Source: Herbaspirillum robiniae
GTDB lineage: Bacteria > Pseudomonadota > Gammaproteobacteria > Burkholderiales > Burkholderiaceae_D
Assembly (NCBI RefSeq): GCF_002213415.1
Contig: NZ_NJGU01000009.1
Location: forward strand, 62,001-126,000
DNA: 64,000 bases
Direction: 5' to 3'
Shown here: positions 46,205 through 55,213 of the stretch, one piece after another
Position numbering within the stretch: position 1 is the first letter of the stretch
Layout: each line of letters begins with the position of its first letter
Position numbers and translations under genes: made by a program
Notes under the pieces: generated by a model
Told to the model about the DNA's origin: nothing
Seen by the model: only the letters and a program-made list of their open reading frames with translations
Databases searched by the model: none

Positions 46205-48058
46205 ATGTCCATTCCCTATCCTGTTGAAGAAAAGAAACGCCTGGCCTTCCTGCACTCCCTGGGCCTGCTCGACACCGCGCCAGATCCGGCGTTCGACCGC
46301 GTCACGCGCCTGGCCAGCAAGCTGCTCGACGTGCCGATCTCGCTGGTCTCGCTGGTGGATGAAAACCGCCAGTGGTTCAAGTCCAAGGTCGGGCTCGAAG
46401 CGGGCCAGACGCCGCGTGAAGACGCCTTCTGCGCCTACACCATCATGGAAGACGACAGCCTGGTGGTGCCGGACGCCACCAATGACGCGCGCTTCAGCCG
46501 CAATCCGCTGGTGCTGTCGGACCCCAACATCCGCTTCTACGCCGGCGTGCCCATCCGCGGCACCCAGGGGCTGGCCATCGGCACGCTCTGCGTGATCGAC
46601 TCCAAACCCAAGACGCTCAAGCCTGAAGAGCTGGACGTGCTGCACGATCTGGCCTCCATCGTCACCAAGGAAATCCAGCTGCTCGAGGGCCTGCTCGACA
46701 CCCACGACAAGCTGGCGCGCACCGGCGCCAAGCTGGAAGACAACGAGCAGCGCTTTCGCTCGGTCTTCGAACTGGCCAAGGTGGGCATCGCGCTGGTCAA
46801 TCCGGAGGGCCGCTGGCTGCGCGTGAACGAATCGCTGTGCCAGATCGTGGGCTACAGCGAACAGGAACTGCTGGCGCTGTCCTTCCAGGACATCACCCAT
46901 CCGAACGACCTCAACAGCGACCTCGCGCTGCTGCGGCAGCTGATCGACGGCGAGCTCACGCAGTACCAGCTGGACAAGCGCTACATCCGCAAGGGCGGGC
47001 AAGAAGTCTGGATCAACCTCTCGGTGAGCAAGAAGGTCGACCATGAAGACCGGCTCGAGTACTTCATCTCGGTGGTCAAGGACATCCATGCCGAGAAGAA
47101 AGCCCAGCTTGAACTGGAGGCGCTGCACCAGCAGCTCGAACACAAGGTGGTCGAACGCACCAACGAACTGCGCAAGCGCGAAAGCGAACTGAGCGCGGTG
47201 CTGGAAAACGCCAGCGACGCCTACGTCAGCCTGGACGGCTCAGGCTGCGTGACGGCATGGAACCGCGAATCGGAAGTGGTGTTCGGCTGGCTGGCCACCG
47301 AGGCGCTGGGCAAACCGCTGGACCAGTTGCTGATGCCGTCCGGCGACAGCCCGCATGCGCGGCAGTGGATAACTTATCTGGCCGACGGCATGAGGTCGGT
47401 GGTGGTGCGCCGCTCCGACCTGGTGGCGCGGCGCAAGGACTGCAGCGAGCTGGCCGTGGAAGTGCGCATGCGCTCCCTGCTGGTGAACGACCAGCGCATC
47501 TCCATCATGTTCCTGCACGACATCTCCGAGCGCAAACACAACGAAGCCCGGCGCGATTACGAAATCCAGCACGACCTCCTGACCGGCCTGCTCAACCGCC
47601 GGGCGCTCGCCGACATGCTGCCGCTGGCGCAGGAACGCGCCCGCCGCAACGGCAATCCGCTCTCGGTACTCTTCATCGATCTCGACGGCTTCAAGAAGGT
47701 CAACGACGTGTACGGCCACGAAGCCGGCGACCTGCTGCTGCAAACGGTGGCCGAGCGCATCCGCGACAGCATCCGCCAGACCGACAGCGCCTTCCGCCTG
47801 GCCGGCGACGAGTTCGTGGTGATCCTGGAAGGCCCCAACGGCACGCTGGAAAACGCCAGGGCGCGCGGCGAAAAGCTGATCGCCGCCATCTCCGCCCCGG
47901 TACCGCTGCCGTCCTCTGTCGACGCAACCGTGGGCGCAAGCATCGGCATCGCCTTCCAGGACGTCGGCGTCAACAAGCCTCCCGCCGAGATACTCAAGGA
48001 AGCCGACGCCCAGATGTATCGCGCCAAGAGCCTGGGCAAGGGCACCATCTGTTATTGA
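46205..48058 (+). CDS. GAF-PAS-PAS-GGDEF diguanylate cyclase
   Basis: The 617-residue protein makes cyclic di-GMP. The start at 46205 (MSIPYPVEEKKRL) has GAGGAAA upstream; the longer frame would include the terminator region. Order: GAF (about 25-180, with SLVDENRQWFKSKVGL), PAS1 (195-315), a coiled linker, PAS2 (335-450), GGDEF (455-617). The active loop reads AGDEF, an accepted variant, and RQTD five residues before it is the product-inhibition I-site. There is no membrane segment, so the protein is cytoplasmic. No EAL domain is present. Confidence 0.93.
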   Translation: MSIPYPVEEKKRLAFLHSLGLLDTAPDPAFDRVTRLASKLLDVPISLVSLVDENRQWFKSKVGLEAGQTPREDAFCAYTIMEDDSLVVPDATNDARFSRNPLVLSDPNIRFYAGVPIRGTQGLAIGTLCVIDSKPKTLKPEELDVLHDLASIVTKEIQLLEGLLDTHDKLARTGAKLEDNEQRFRSVFELAKVGIALVNPEGRWLRVNESLCQIVGYSEQELLALSFQDITHPNDLNSDLALLRQLIDGELTQYQLDKRYIRKGGQEVWINLSVSKKVDHEDRLEYFISVVKDIHAEKKAQLELEALHQQLEHKVVERTNELRKRESELSAVLENASDAYVSLDGSGCVTAWNRESEVVFGWLATEALGKPLDQLLMPSGDSPHARQWITYLADGMRSVVVRRSDLVARRKDCSELAVEVRMRSLLVNDQRISIMFLHDISERKHNEARRDYEIQHDLLTGLLNRRALADMLPLAQERARRNGNPLSVLFIDLDGFKKVNDVYGHEAGDLLLQTVAERIRDSIRQTDSAFRLAGDEFVVILEGPNGTLENARARGEKLIAAISAPVPLPSSVDATVGASIGIAFQDVGVNKPPAEILKEADAQMYRAKSLGKGTICY

Positions 48059-48095
48059 CGGCCCGGCGCGACGCCTGGCCGCAGCGCAGTCGAAA

Positions 48096-48128
48096 AAAAT
48101 GGCCCACATCACTGTGGGCCATTTTTTT
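48096..48128. terminator. Terminator after GGDEF gene
   Basis: AAATGGCCCACA and TGTGGGCCATTT arms with a 4-nt loop are flanked by A and T runs, so the hairpin can act in both directions: for the GGDEF gene and for the tRNA transcript read leftward. Confidence 0.9.
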
Positions 48129-48134
48129 GATACT

Positions 48135-48210
48135 TGGTGCTGGCTGCAGGACTTGAACCCGCCACCCCCTGATTACAAGTCAGGTGCTCTACCAGATGAG
48201 CTAAGCCAGC
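48135..48210 (-). tRNA. tRNA-Thr (anticodon UGU)
   Basis: Read on the minus strand, the 76-nt sequence folds as a full cloverleaf. GCTGGCT pairs with AGCCAGC in the acceptor stem. The D arm is GCTC/GAGC, the anticodon stem is CCTGA/TCAGG around loop CTTGTAA, and the T arm is GCGGG/CCTGC around TTCAAGT. The anticodon is TGT, so it decodes threonine ACA. The terminal ACCA is encoded. It lies just downstream of sspB. Confidence 0.97.
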
Positions 48211-48234
48211 AAAACTTAAGCCGGCGATTATAGC

Positions 48235-48726
48235 CTACTTGATACGGGTCAGTACAGGCCGTCCGCCTTTTTTCGGCGGTTCCGGATCGTCGTTGCCGTC
48301 GGCGTCGCTGGCGGCGCTTTTCTTTTCAGGCTCCGAGACCGGCACCGACGACAGCACGGGGGCGCTTTCTTCCCGTTCTTCCTGTTGCTCGGCCGCGGTC
48401 GGGGCGGTGGCCGGCGTGGGGGCTTCGAAGGCCATGCCCTGGCCGTTTTCACGTGCGTAGATGGCGATGACGTTCTCGACCGGGATCAGGATGTCCCTGG
48501 AAACGCCGCCGAAACGGGCGGAGAAGCTGATGTCCTGGTTTTCCATCTTCAGGCCGCTGGTGGCCTCGAAGCTGATGTTGAGGACGATTTCGCCGTTCTT
48601 GACGAATTGCATCGGCACCCGGGTGCGGCTGTCGACCACCACGGCAATGTGGGGGGTGTAGCCATTGTCGGTGCACCACTCGTAGATGGCGCGCAGCAGG
48701 TAAGGCTTGGTGGAAACTTCAGGCAT
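48235..48726 (-). CDS. sspB: ClpXP protease specificity-enhancing factor SspB
   Basis: The 164-residue adaptor brings ssrA-tagged proteins to ClpXP. The folded part is residues 1-110 (STKPYLLRAIYEWCTDNGYTP to VIAIYARENGQG). An acidic, flexible linker follows, and the ClpX-binding tail GGRPVLTRIK ends the protein. The start at 48726 (MPEVSTKP) is chosen by comparison with known SspB N-termini; the longer frame adds an unlikely Arg/Pro stretch. It follows sspA on the same strand. Confidence 0.95.
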   Translation of the reverse strand: MPEVSTKPYLLRAIYEWCTDNGYTPHIAVVVDSRTRVPMQFVKNGEIVLNISFEATSGLKMENQDISFSARFGGVSRDILIPVENVIAIYARENGQGMAFEAPTPATAPTAAEQQEEREESAPVLSSVPVSEPEKKSAASDADGNDDPEPPKKGGRPVLTRIK

Positions 48727-48850
48727 GACTTGTGTGGTGTGCGATGCCCGGCCGCGCCGCGCATCTTCCGGCCTGGGCCGGGGTGGAACGTCTGGAGAAT
48801 CGGTACTGCCGCCGCGCACCCGGCGGGCCGGGATGCGCGGCTGGTACGGC

Positions 48851-49462
48851 TTAGCGGCGCATGACCTTTTCGGACGGGGTCAGCGCTTCGATGTAGGCCG
48901 GACGCGAGAAGATGCGTTCGGCGTACTTCATCAGCGGAGCGGCGGTCTTGGACAGCTCGATGCCGTAGTGGTCCAGGCGCCACAGCAGCGGAGCCAGGGC
49001 CACGTCCAGCATGGAGAACTCGTCGCCCAGCATGTACTTGTTCTTCAGGAACAGCGGGGCCAGCTGGGTCAGGCGGTCGCGGATTTCATTGCGGGCCTTT
49101 TCCTGGTTCTTTTCAGCTGCCTTGGACTTTTCGTTTTCCAGCGTGTGTACGTGGACGAACAGTTCCTTCTCGAAGTTGAACAGCATCAGGCGGGCACGGG
49201 CGCGCATGAGCGGGTCGGCCGGCATCAGTTGCGGGTGCGGGAAGCGTTCGTCGATGTATTCGTTGATGATGTTCGATTCGTACAGCACCAGGTCGCGCTC
49301 GACCAGGATGGGGACCTGGCCGTACGGGTTCATGACGGAAATGTCTTCCGGCTTGTTGAACAGGTCGACGTCGCGGATCTCGAAATCCATGCCCTTTTCG
49401 AACAGAACGAGGCGGCAACGTTGCGAGAATGGGCAGGTCGTGCCCGAGTAGAGAACCATCAT
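48851..49462 (-). CDS. sspA: Stringent starvation protein A (GST-fold)
   Basis: The 203-residue protein has a glutathione-transferase fold and binds RNA polymerase rather than acting as an enzyme. The thioredoxin-like part (1-80) contains SGTTCPFSQRCRLVLFEKGM and NPYGQVPILVERDLVLYESN. The helical part follows, with FNFEKELF. Order petA-petB-petC-sspA-sspB is classic in Betaproteobacteria. The gap to petC is 98 bp. Confidence 0.96.
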   Translation of the reverse strand: MMVLYSGTTCPFSQRCRLVLFEKGMDFEIRDVDLFNKPEDISVMNPYGQVPILVERDLVLYESNIINEYIDERFPHPQLMPADPLMRARARLMLFNFEKELFVHVHTLENEKSKAAEKNQEKARNEIRDRLTQLAPLFLKNKYMLGDEFSMLDVALAPLLWRLDHYGIELSKTAAPLMKYAERIFSRPAYIEALTPSEKVMRR

Positions 49463-49560
49463 TTTTTCAGAGCCCTAAAACAAAAGGGGGGCGAGACGCA
49501 TAACGCTCACCCCGGTACGCAATTCCGCCGAAAACTGCACGGATACGAGATTTTACTTTT

Positions 49561-50325
49561 TTACTTGACGTTCTTCCAATAGGACGCGTTCAAACGCCAC
49601 GTCAGGAGCAGGAAGAAGCCCAGGAACAACAGGACCCAGACGCCAAGCCGCTTGCGCGTATTCTGCGCGGGTTCGGCCATCCATTCGAGGTAGCCGACCA
49701 GGTCGGCGACGGCGTTATCATATTCGATCGCGCTCATCTTGCCGGGCTTGATCTGTTCAAATCCCGCGAATTTGTGGATAGTTTTGCCCTCGTCGTGGGG
49801 ATCTTTCTCCTCGACGTACTTGGCGGCCCTGATTCCTTGCAATTCCCACAACACATGCGGCATGCCGACGTTGGGGAAAAGCATGTTGTTCCAGCCGGTG
49901 GGGCGGCTGTCGTCCTTATAATAACTGCGCAGGTAGGTATAAATCCAGTCCGGACCGGATCCAAGTTCGGATGCCTTGGCCCGGGCGATCACCGAAAGGT
50001 CAGGCGGGGCGGCCCCGAACCAGGCTTTGGCGTCGGCCGGCGACATCGAAATTTTCATCAGATCGCCCACTTTTTCCCCTGTAAACAAGAGGTTGTTCTT
50101 GATCTGGTCTTCCGACAGGCCGATGTCGCGCAGGCGGTTGTAGCGCATCGATGATGCCGCGTGGCAATTCAGGCAATAGTTGACGAACAGCTTGGCGCCG
50201 TTTTGCAACGCGGAAACATCCTTGGTGCGATCCGGAGCGTGGTCCAGCGGGAAACCGCCTTCATTGGCGCAGGCCAAGGCAGGCAGCAGCGCCAGCGTCG
50301 CGATCACTTTTTTCAGCAATGTCAT
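49561..50325 (-). CDS. petC: Cytochrome c1 of the bc1 complex
   Basis: The 254-residue periplasmic cytochrome passes electrons from the Rieske centre to cytochrome c. A signal peptide (about 1-20, ending ALACA) precedes the haem-binding C51-LN-C54-H55. The methionine ligand is probably in the MSPADAKAWFGAAPPDL or FPNVGMPHVLW region. A C-terminal membrane anchor (WVLLFLGFFLLLTWRL) holds it in the membrane. It is 23 bp after petB. Confidence 0.96.
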   Translation of the reverse strand: MTLLKKVIATLALLPALACANEGGFPLDHAPDRTKDVSALQNGAKLFVNYCLNCHAASSMRYNRLRDIGLSEDQIKNNLLFTGEKVGDLMKISMSPADAKAWFGAAPPDLSVIARAKASELGSGPDWIYTYLRSYYKDDSRPTGWNNMLFPNVGMPHVLWELQGIRAAKYVEEKDPHDEGKTIHKFAGFEQIKPGKMSAIEYDNAVADLVGYLEWMAEPAQNTRKRLGVWVLLFLGFFLLLTWRLNASYWKNVK

Positions 50326-50348
50326 GTTCTTGTCCTTTGGCGGCTGGC

Positions 50349-51761
50349 TTAGTGCGGATGGAATACGACGCGGTCAGGCACCGGCTTGAACGTGCCGGCG
50401 GCACTCCACCAGGGCATCAGCAGGAAGAAGCCCAGGTAGATGAACGAGCAGACCTGCGAGACGACAGTACCGATGGCAGTCGGCGGCTGTACGCCCAGAT
50501 AGCCCAGCGCAACGAAGGCAATGCCAAAGACAACATACACATACTTGTGCCAGCTCGGGCGGTAGCGGATCGACTTGACCTGCGACTGGTCCAGCCACGG
50601 CAGGCCGCCCAGGATCACCACCGACAGGCCCATCAGCACCACGCCCCAGAACTTGGCGTCGAACACCAGCATGCCGGCGATCACCGCCAGCCCGATGACG
50701 ATGGCGGCGATCTTCAGCATGCCCGACAGGCGCGACTTGAACACCAGCAGCGCGACGTAGGCCGCCACGCCGGCGATCAGCCAGCCCATGAAGTCGGCCG
50801 TGGTCGCGCGCAGGATCGAGTAGAACGGCGTGAAGTACCACACCGGCGCGATGTGCGGCGGCGTCTTCAGCGAATCGGCCGGGATGAAGTTGTTGTACTC
50901 GAGGAAGTAACCGCCCATTTCCGGCGCGAAGAACACCACCGCCGAGAACACGATCAGGAAGACCGAGACGGCGAAGATGTCGTGCACCGAGTAGTACGGG
51001 TGGAACGGCACGCCGTCCAGCGGTACGCCGTTGGCATCGAGCTTTTCCTTGATCTCCACGCCGTCCGGGTTGTTCGAGCCCACTTCGTGCAGCGCGATAA
51101 TGTGCGCCGCCACCAGGCCGATCAGCACCAGCGGAATGGCGATCACGTGGAACGAGAAGAAGCGGTTCAGCGTGGCGTCGGAAACGACGTAGTCGCCGCG
51201 GATCCACAGCGACAGGTCGGGGCCGATGAAAGGGATCGCGCCGAACAGGTTGACGATCACCTGCGCGCCCCAGTACGACATCTGGCCCCACGGCAGCAGG
51301 TAACCGAAGAAGGCCTCGCCCATCAGGCACAGGAAGATGCCCACGCCGAACAGCCACACCAGCTCGCGCGGCTTGCGGTAGGAGCCGTAGAGCAGGCCGC
51401 GCACCATGTGCAGGTAGACCACGATGAAGAAGGCCGAGGCGCCGGTGGAGTGCATGTAGCGCACCAGCCAGCCCCAGGGCACGTCGCGCATGATGTACTC
51501 GACCGAGGCGAAGGCCAGGTTGGCGTCCGGCTTGTAGTGCATCACCAGGAAGATGCCGGTGACGATCTGGATCACCAGCACCAGCAGCGCCAGCGAACCG
51601 AAGGCGTACCAGAAGTTGAAATTCTTGGGGGCGTAGTACTCGGAAAGATGGGCTTTCCAGGTGGAGGTCAGCGGGAACCGGGAGTCGACCCAGTTGAGCG
51701 CCTTGGCGGAGATCGGCGCGTCGTCAGGCAGTTTCTTTTCGTGGAATGCTCCCATGATCAC
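50349..51761 (-). CDS. petB: Cytochrome b of the bc1 complex
   Basis: The 470-residue membrane subunit carries both b-type haems and the quinone sites. Helix II has STGASAFFIVVYLHMVRG and helix IV has FSFHVIAIPLVLIGLVAAHIIALHE, with the paired histidine ligands. The Qo-site PEF-type loop reads FAPEMGGYF, with PE instead of PEW. The start overlaps the petA stop (ATGA). The length is that of the full-length type, not the split plastid type. Confidence 0.97.
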   Translation of the reverse strand: MIMGAFHEKKLPDDAPISAKALNWVDSRFPLTSTWKAHLSEYYAPKNFNFWYAFGSLALLVLVIQIVTGIFLVMHYKPDANLAFASVEYIMRDVPWGWLVRYMHSTGASAFFIVVYLHMVRGLLYGSYRKPRELVWLFGVGIFLCLMGEAFFGYLLPWGQMSYWGAQVIVNLFGAIPFIGPDLSLWIRGDYVVSDATLNRFFSFHVIAIPLVLIGLVAAHIIALHEVGSNNPDGVEIKEKLDANGVPLDGVPFHPYYSVHDIFAVSVFLIVFSAVVFFAPEMGGYFLEYNNFIPADSLKTPPHIAPVWYFTPFYSILRATTADFMGWLIAGVAAYVALLVFKSRLSGMLKIAAIVIGLAVIAGMLVFDAKFWGVVLMGLSVVILGGLPWLDQSQVKSIRYRPSWHKYVYVVFGIAFVALGYLGVQPPTAIGTVVSQVCSFIYLGFFLLMPWWSAAGTFKPVPDRVVFHPH

Positions 51762-52366
51762 GCCTCCCCTTTCTCATCCTTGCCGATGACGAGCTTGTTG
51801 TCGCCTTCGAACATGTAACGGGGCACCTGGAGGTTGTCTGGGGCCGGCTTGTTCTTGTAGACGCGGCCCGCAAGATCGAAGGTGGAGCCGTGGCAGGGGC
51901 ACAGGAAGCCGCCGTTCCAGTCGTCGGGCAGCGAGGGCTGGGCGCCGGTCTGGAAGCGTGTGCTGGGGGAGCAGCCGAGGTGCGGGCAGATGCCCACCAC
52001 CACCAGCAGGTCCTTGCGGATGGAGCGCCATTCGTTGAGGGCGTACTCGGGCGTCTCGGAAAAGTCGGTGCGCTTGGAGGTCGGGTCGGCGACCTGGCTG
52101 TCGGTCTTCTTCAGCGACTCGATCATCTCGGGCGTGCGCTTGAGAATCCAGACCGGCTTGCCGCGCCATTCCACGGTGCGCATCTCGCCCGGGGTCAACG
52201 ACGAAATATCAACTTCAACCGGTGCGCCCGCTGCCTTGGCGCGCTCCGATGGCTGCAGGGTGGATACGAACGCTCCTGCTGTGGCCAGACCAGCCACACC
52301 ACCGGCTGCACAAGTAGCAACAAGCAAACCTCGTCGACTCGCGTCGACCTGATTCTCGTCAGTCAT
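51758..52366 (-). CDS. petA: Rieske iron-sulfur subunit of the bc1 complex
   Basis: The 202-residue subunit takes electrons from quinol. The N-terminus has a twin-arginine signal anchor (SRRGLLVATCAAGGVAG), so export needs the Tat system encoded at 56115-57798. The cluster ligands are in CPHLGCSP and CPCHGSTFD. The start at 52366 (MTDENQVD) has GGGG upstream; the longer frame adds six unlikely residues. It is the first gene of the petABC operon. Confidence 0.97.
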   Translation of the reverse strand: MTDENQVDASRRGLLVATCAAGGVAGLATAGAFVSTLQPSERAKAAGAPVEVDISSLTPGEMRTVEWRGKPVWILKRTPEMIESLKKTDSQVADPTSKRTDFSETPEYALNEWRSIRKDLLVVVGICPHLGCSPSTRFQTGAQPSLPDDWNGGFLCPCHGSTFDLAGRVYKNKPAPDNLQVPRYMFEGDNKLVIGKDEKGEA

Positions 52367-52431
52367 AAAGACCCCAATCTCCAAATGTAAGTTAGCGTGG
52401 ACCTTCTAAGTGACCCTCATGCAACTTTTCG

Positions 52432-52437
52432 ATTATA
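52432..52437 (-). promoter_or_regulatory. petA: Candidate -10 box of petABC
   Basis: On the minus strand this is a consensus TATAAT, 66 bp before the petA ATG. No good -35 is seen at standard spacing. The region 52367-52658 is the divergent control region shared with mscL. Confidence 0.35.
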
Positions 52438-52658
52438 TATAAGCTGAATAGGGTTTTGTAGCTAACGGGCGCCATGGTAGCGGCTGTGTGAAAAATCGAT
52501 TTGACGCAGCGCAACCTATTGTCAATCTGACCTTGTCGGCGGTTTTCCTGCACTGCGGCGTCGGAGGATGTCCAATTTACTTTTATCGCCGGGCAGGCTA
52601 TAACCCGTTGTAAGCCCGCCTCATGAACAAACAGCAACTTTCAAAGGAGAAACCAAGG

Positions 52659-53090
52659 ATGAGCATGCTCAAAGACTTCCGCGCATTCGCAATCAAGGGC
52701 AATGTGGTCGACCTGGCCGTCGGTGTGATCATCGGCGGCGCGTTCGGCAAGATCGTCGGCTCGCTGGTCGAGGACATCATCATGCCCATCGTCGGCAAGA
52801 TCTTCGGCGGCCTCGATTTCGCCAACTACTACCTGCCGCTCAACGGCCAGGCCTATGGCCTGCCGCTGGCCGAAGCCAAGAAGGCCGGCGCCGTGTTCGC
52901 CTACGGGAATTTCCTCACCATCCTGATCAACTTCCTGATCCTGGCCTTCATCATCTTCCAGATGGTGCGCGCGATCAACAAGGCGCGCGACCTGGCCAGC
53001 AAGCACGAGGAAGCCGCCCCGGCCGCTCCCGCCGCGCCGCCGGAAGACGTGCTGCTGCTGCGCGAGATCCGCGACGCGCTCAAGAAGTAA
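52659..53090 (+). CDS. mscL: Large-conductance mechanosensitive channel MscL
   Basis: The 143-residue inner-membrane channel opens under extreme tension and releases solutes. The start at 52659 ([10 protein letters not shown]) follows AAAGGAGA; a 12-residue longer frame is unlikely. TM1 is residues 15-45 ([19 protein letters not shown]), the periplasmic loop is 50-75 and TM2 is about 78-100. The cytoplasmic helix has an Ala/Pro-rich hinge before [15 protein letters not shown]. It is a single gene with its own terminator. Confidence 0.97.
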   Translation: MSMLKDFRAFAIKGNVVDLAVGVIIGGAFGKIVGSLVEDIIMPIVGKIFGGLDFANYYLPLNGQAYGLPLAEAKKAGAVFAYGNFLTILINFLILAFIIFQMVRAINKARDLASKHEEAAPAAPAAPPEDVLLLREIRDALKK

Positions 53091-53106
53091 GCCTGCAGCC
53101 GACACG

Positions 53107-53133
53107 ACAAAGCCCGCGCAAGCGGGCTTTTTG
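53107..53133 (+). terminator. Terminator of mscL
   Basis: AAAGCCCGC, loop GCAA and GCGGGCTTT with trailing T residues form a strong hairpin 20 bp after the mscL stop. The flanking A run lets it work for the convergent Nif3-like gene too. Confidence 0.88.
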
Positions 53134-53162
53134 CTCAGGTCGCCCACTGTCGCGCTGGCCGC

Positions 53163-53927
53163 TCAGACCGGGTTGTCGATGTCGATGAACTGGTGCTCGA
53201 TGCCGAAGTGTTCCGCCACGTGCGCGCCCAGCGCCTGCACGCCGTAGCGCTCGGTGGCGTGGTGGCCGGCGGCGATGTAGACGGTGCCGGTCTCGCGCGC
53301 CAGGTGCACGGTCGGCTCGGAAATCTCGCCGCTGATGTAGGCCGTGGCGCCGGCGTCGATGGCGTCGCCCAGCATGCCCTGCGCGGCGCCGGTGCACCAG
53401 GCGATCTCGCCGATGGCCTGCTGCGGATCGCCGATCAGCAGCGGCATGCGGCCCAGGCGCTTCTCGATCAGCGCGGCGAGGTCGGCGGCGGTCTTGACCG
53501 CGGGCGAATTGCTGCGGCCCAGCCAGCCGAGGTCGTTTTCGCCGAAGCGCCCGCCCGCGGTGAGATCGAGCTGGCGCGCCAGCTGCGCGTTGTTGCCCAG
53601 TTGCGGATGCGCGTCCAGCGGCAGGTGGTAGGCGAACAGGTTGACGTCATGGGACAGCAGCAGCTTGAGGCGGCGCTGTTTGGTGCCGATGACTCGCATA
53701 TCCTCGCCACGCCAGAAGTAGCCGTGGTGAACCAGGATGGCGTCGGCCTTCAGGTCGAGCGCGGCCTCGATCAGCGCCAGGCTCGCCGTCACACCGCTGA
53801 CGACGCGCCCGATCTGGCCGCGCCCTTCCACCTGCAGCCCGTTTGGGCAATAATCGCGGTATTGCGCGGCGTTAAGGGTTTTCCCCAGATAGTTCGCGAA
53901 CTCGTCTCTGGTAATCTGCCTGGTCAT
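53163..53927 (-). CDS. Nif3-like dinuclear metal centre protein (GTP cyclohydrolase-I type 2 family)
   Basis: The 254-residue protein belongs to the conserved NIF3/DUF34 family. It has ILVHHGYFW and GHHATERYG, the histidines that hold the dinuclear metal, and the family start [10 protein letters not shown]. The start at 53927 ([10 protein letters not shown]) has GAGGAA upstream. Family members have been linked to GTP cyclohydrolase activity and metal handling, but the true role is unsettled. It is divergent from the HtrA-type gene, 28 bp away. Confidence 0.9.
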   Translation of the reverse strand: MTRQITRDEFANYLGKTLNAAQYRDYCPNGLQVEGRGQIGRVVSGVTASLALIEAALDLKADAILVHHGYFWRGEDMRVIGTKQRRLKLLLSHDVNLFAYHLPLDAHPQLGNNAQLARQLDLTAGGRFGENDLGWLGRSNSPAVKTAADLAALIEKRLGRMPLLIGDPQQAIGEIAWCTGAAQGMLGDAIDAGATAYISGEISEPTVHLARETGTVYIAAGHHATERYGVQALGAHVAEHFGIEHQFIDIDNPV

Positions 53928-53955
53928 TTCTTCCTCATCCGATTTCAAATTCTAT

Positions 53956-55134
53956 ATGCGACGTTTATGGCTGTTGTTCGCCCAAACCGTGACGGTTGGT
54001 TTGGCGTTGTGGTTCATTGTAGCGACCTTGAAGCCCGACTGGATGTCCGGTTCCTTCAGCTCGCGCGCAAGGCCCGCCCAATCCACCGTGCAGATGCAGG
54101 AGGCAACAGCGGATGCGCCGGCGCTCAACTCCTATCGCCACGCCGCGCGCCAGGCCATGCCGTCGGTGGTGAACATCTTCACCACCACGGAAGCGCGACC
54201 GCAGAAGAGCCCGTTCCAGAACGATCCCTTCTTCCGCAAGTTCTTCGGCGACCAGTTCGACGAGCAGCAGGATGACAAGCAGTCCAGCCTGGGCTCGGGC
54301 GTGATCGTCAGCCCGCAGGGTTACATCCTGACCAACAACCACGTGGTGGAAGCCGCCGACCAGATCGAGGTCGCGCTGGCCGACGGCCGCAAGGCCAGCG
54401 CCAAGGTGGTCGGCATCGACCCCGAGACCGACTTGGCGGTGATCAAGATCGACCTGCCCAACCTGCCGGCCATCACGCTGGGCCATCCCGAGAACAGCTC
54501 GGTGGGCGACGTCGTGCTGGCCATCGGCAACCCCTTCGGCGTGGGCCAGACGGTGACCATGGGCATCGTCTCGGCGCTGGGCCGCAATCACCTGGGCATC
54601 AACACCTTCGAGAACTTCATCCAGACCGACGCCGCAATCAACCCGGGCAACTCCGGCGGCGCGCTGGTCGACACCAACGGCAACCTGCTGGGCATCAATA
54701 CCGCGATCTATTCGCGTACCGGCGGCAACCTGGGCATCGGCTTCGCCATCCCGATGTCGACCGCCAAGACCGTGATGGAAGCCATCATCAGCCACGGCCA
54801 GGTGGTGCGCGGCTGGATCGGCGTCGAGCCGCAGGACATCACGCCCGAGCTGGCCGAGAGTTTCGGCCTGGGCAAGAAGACCGGCGCCATCATCGCCGGC
54901 GTGTTGAAGGGCGGCCCGGCCGACCGCGCCGGCATGAAGCCGGGCGACATCCTGGTCAGCATCGAGGGCAAGCCGGTGGCCGACACCACGGAGATGCTCA
55001 ATGTGATCGCGCAGTTGACGCCAGGCCAGAACATCAGCATGACGGTGCTGCGCAAGTCCCAGGAGACCAAGCTGGGCATCACCGTCGGCAAGCGCCCGCC
55101 GCCGCCCCGCAGCGAAGAAAGCGACGAAGAGTAA
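53956..55134 (+). CDS. Membrane-anchored HtrA/Deg-family serine protease (DegS/DegQ-like)
   Basis: The 392-residue periplasmic protease is anchored by an N-terminal segment (residues 8-24). The catalytic triad is H129 in NNHVVEA, D159 in ETDLAVIK and S233 in NPGNSGGAL. Only one PDZ domain follows (about 280-375, with GAIIAGVLKGGPADRAGMKPGDIL), as in DegS. An uncleaved anchor and a single PDZ suggest an envelope-stress sensor, but family members in Burkholderiales are also called DegQ or MucD. The GNSGG and loop motifs are intact, so it is active. Confidence 0.93.
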   Translation: MRRLWLLFAQTVTVGLALWFIVATLKPDWMSGSFSSRARPAQSTVQMQEATADAPALNSYRHAARQAMPSVVNIFTTTEARPQKSPFQNDPFFRKFFGDQFDEQQDDKQSSLGSGVIVSPQGYILTNNHVVEAADQIEVALADGRKASAKVVGIDPETDLAVIKIDLPNLPAITLGHPENSSVGDVVLAIGNPFGVGQTVTMGIVSALGRNHLGINTFENFIQTDAAINPGNSGGALVDTNGNLLGINTAIYSRTGGNLGIGFAIPMSTAKTVMEAIISHGQVVRGWIGVEPQDITPELAESFGLGKKTGAIIAGVLKGGPADRAGMKPGDILVSIEGKPVADTTEMLNVIAQLTPGQNISMTVLRKSQETKLGITVGKRPPPPRSEESDEE

Positions 55135-55152
55135 CAAGCGCTAGAATGCCGA

Positions 55153-55182
55153 GAAAGCGGCCCCGCTCAGGGGCCGCTGTCA
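55153..55182 (+). terminator. Weak terminator-like hairpin after HtrA-type gene
   Basis: AGCGGCCCC and GGGGCCGCT arms with a 5-nt loop lie 20 bp after the stop, but the T run is poor, so termination may be partial. Confidence 0.5.
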
Positions 55183-55213
55183 TTTCCAAGCCACTGTCGA
55201 GGAGACGAAGCAA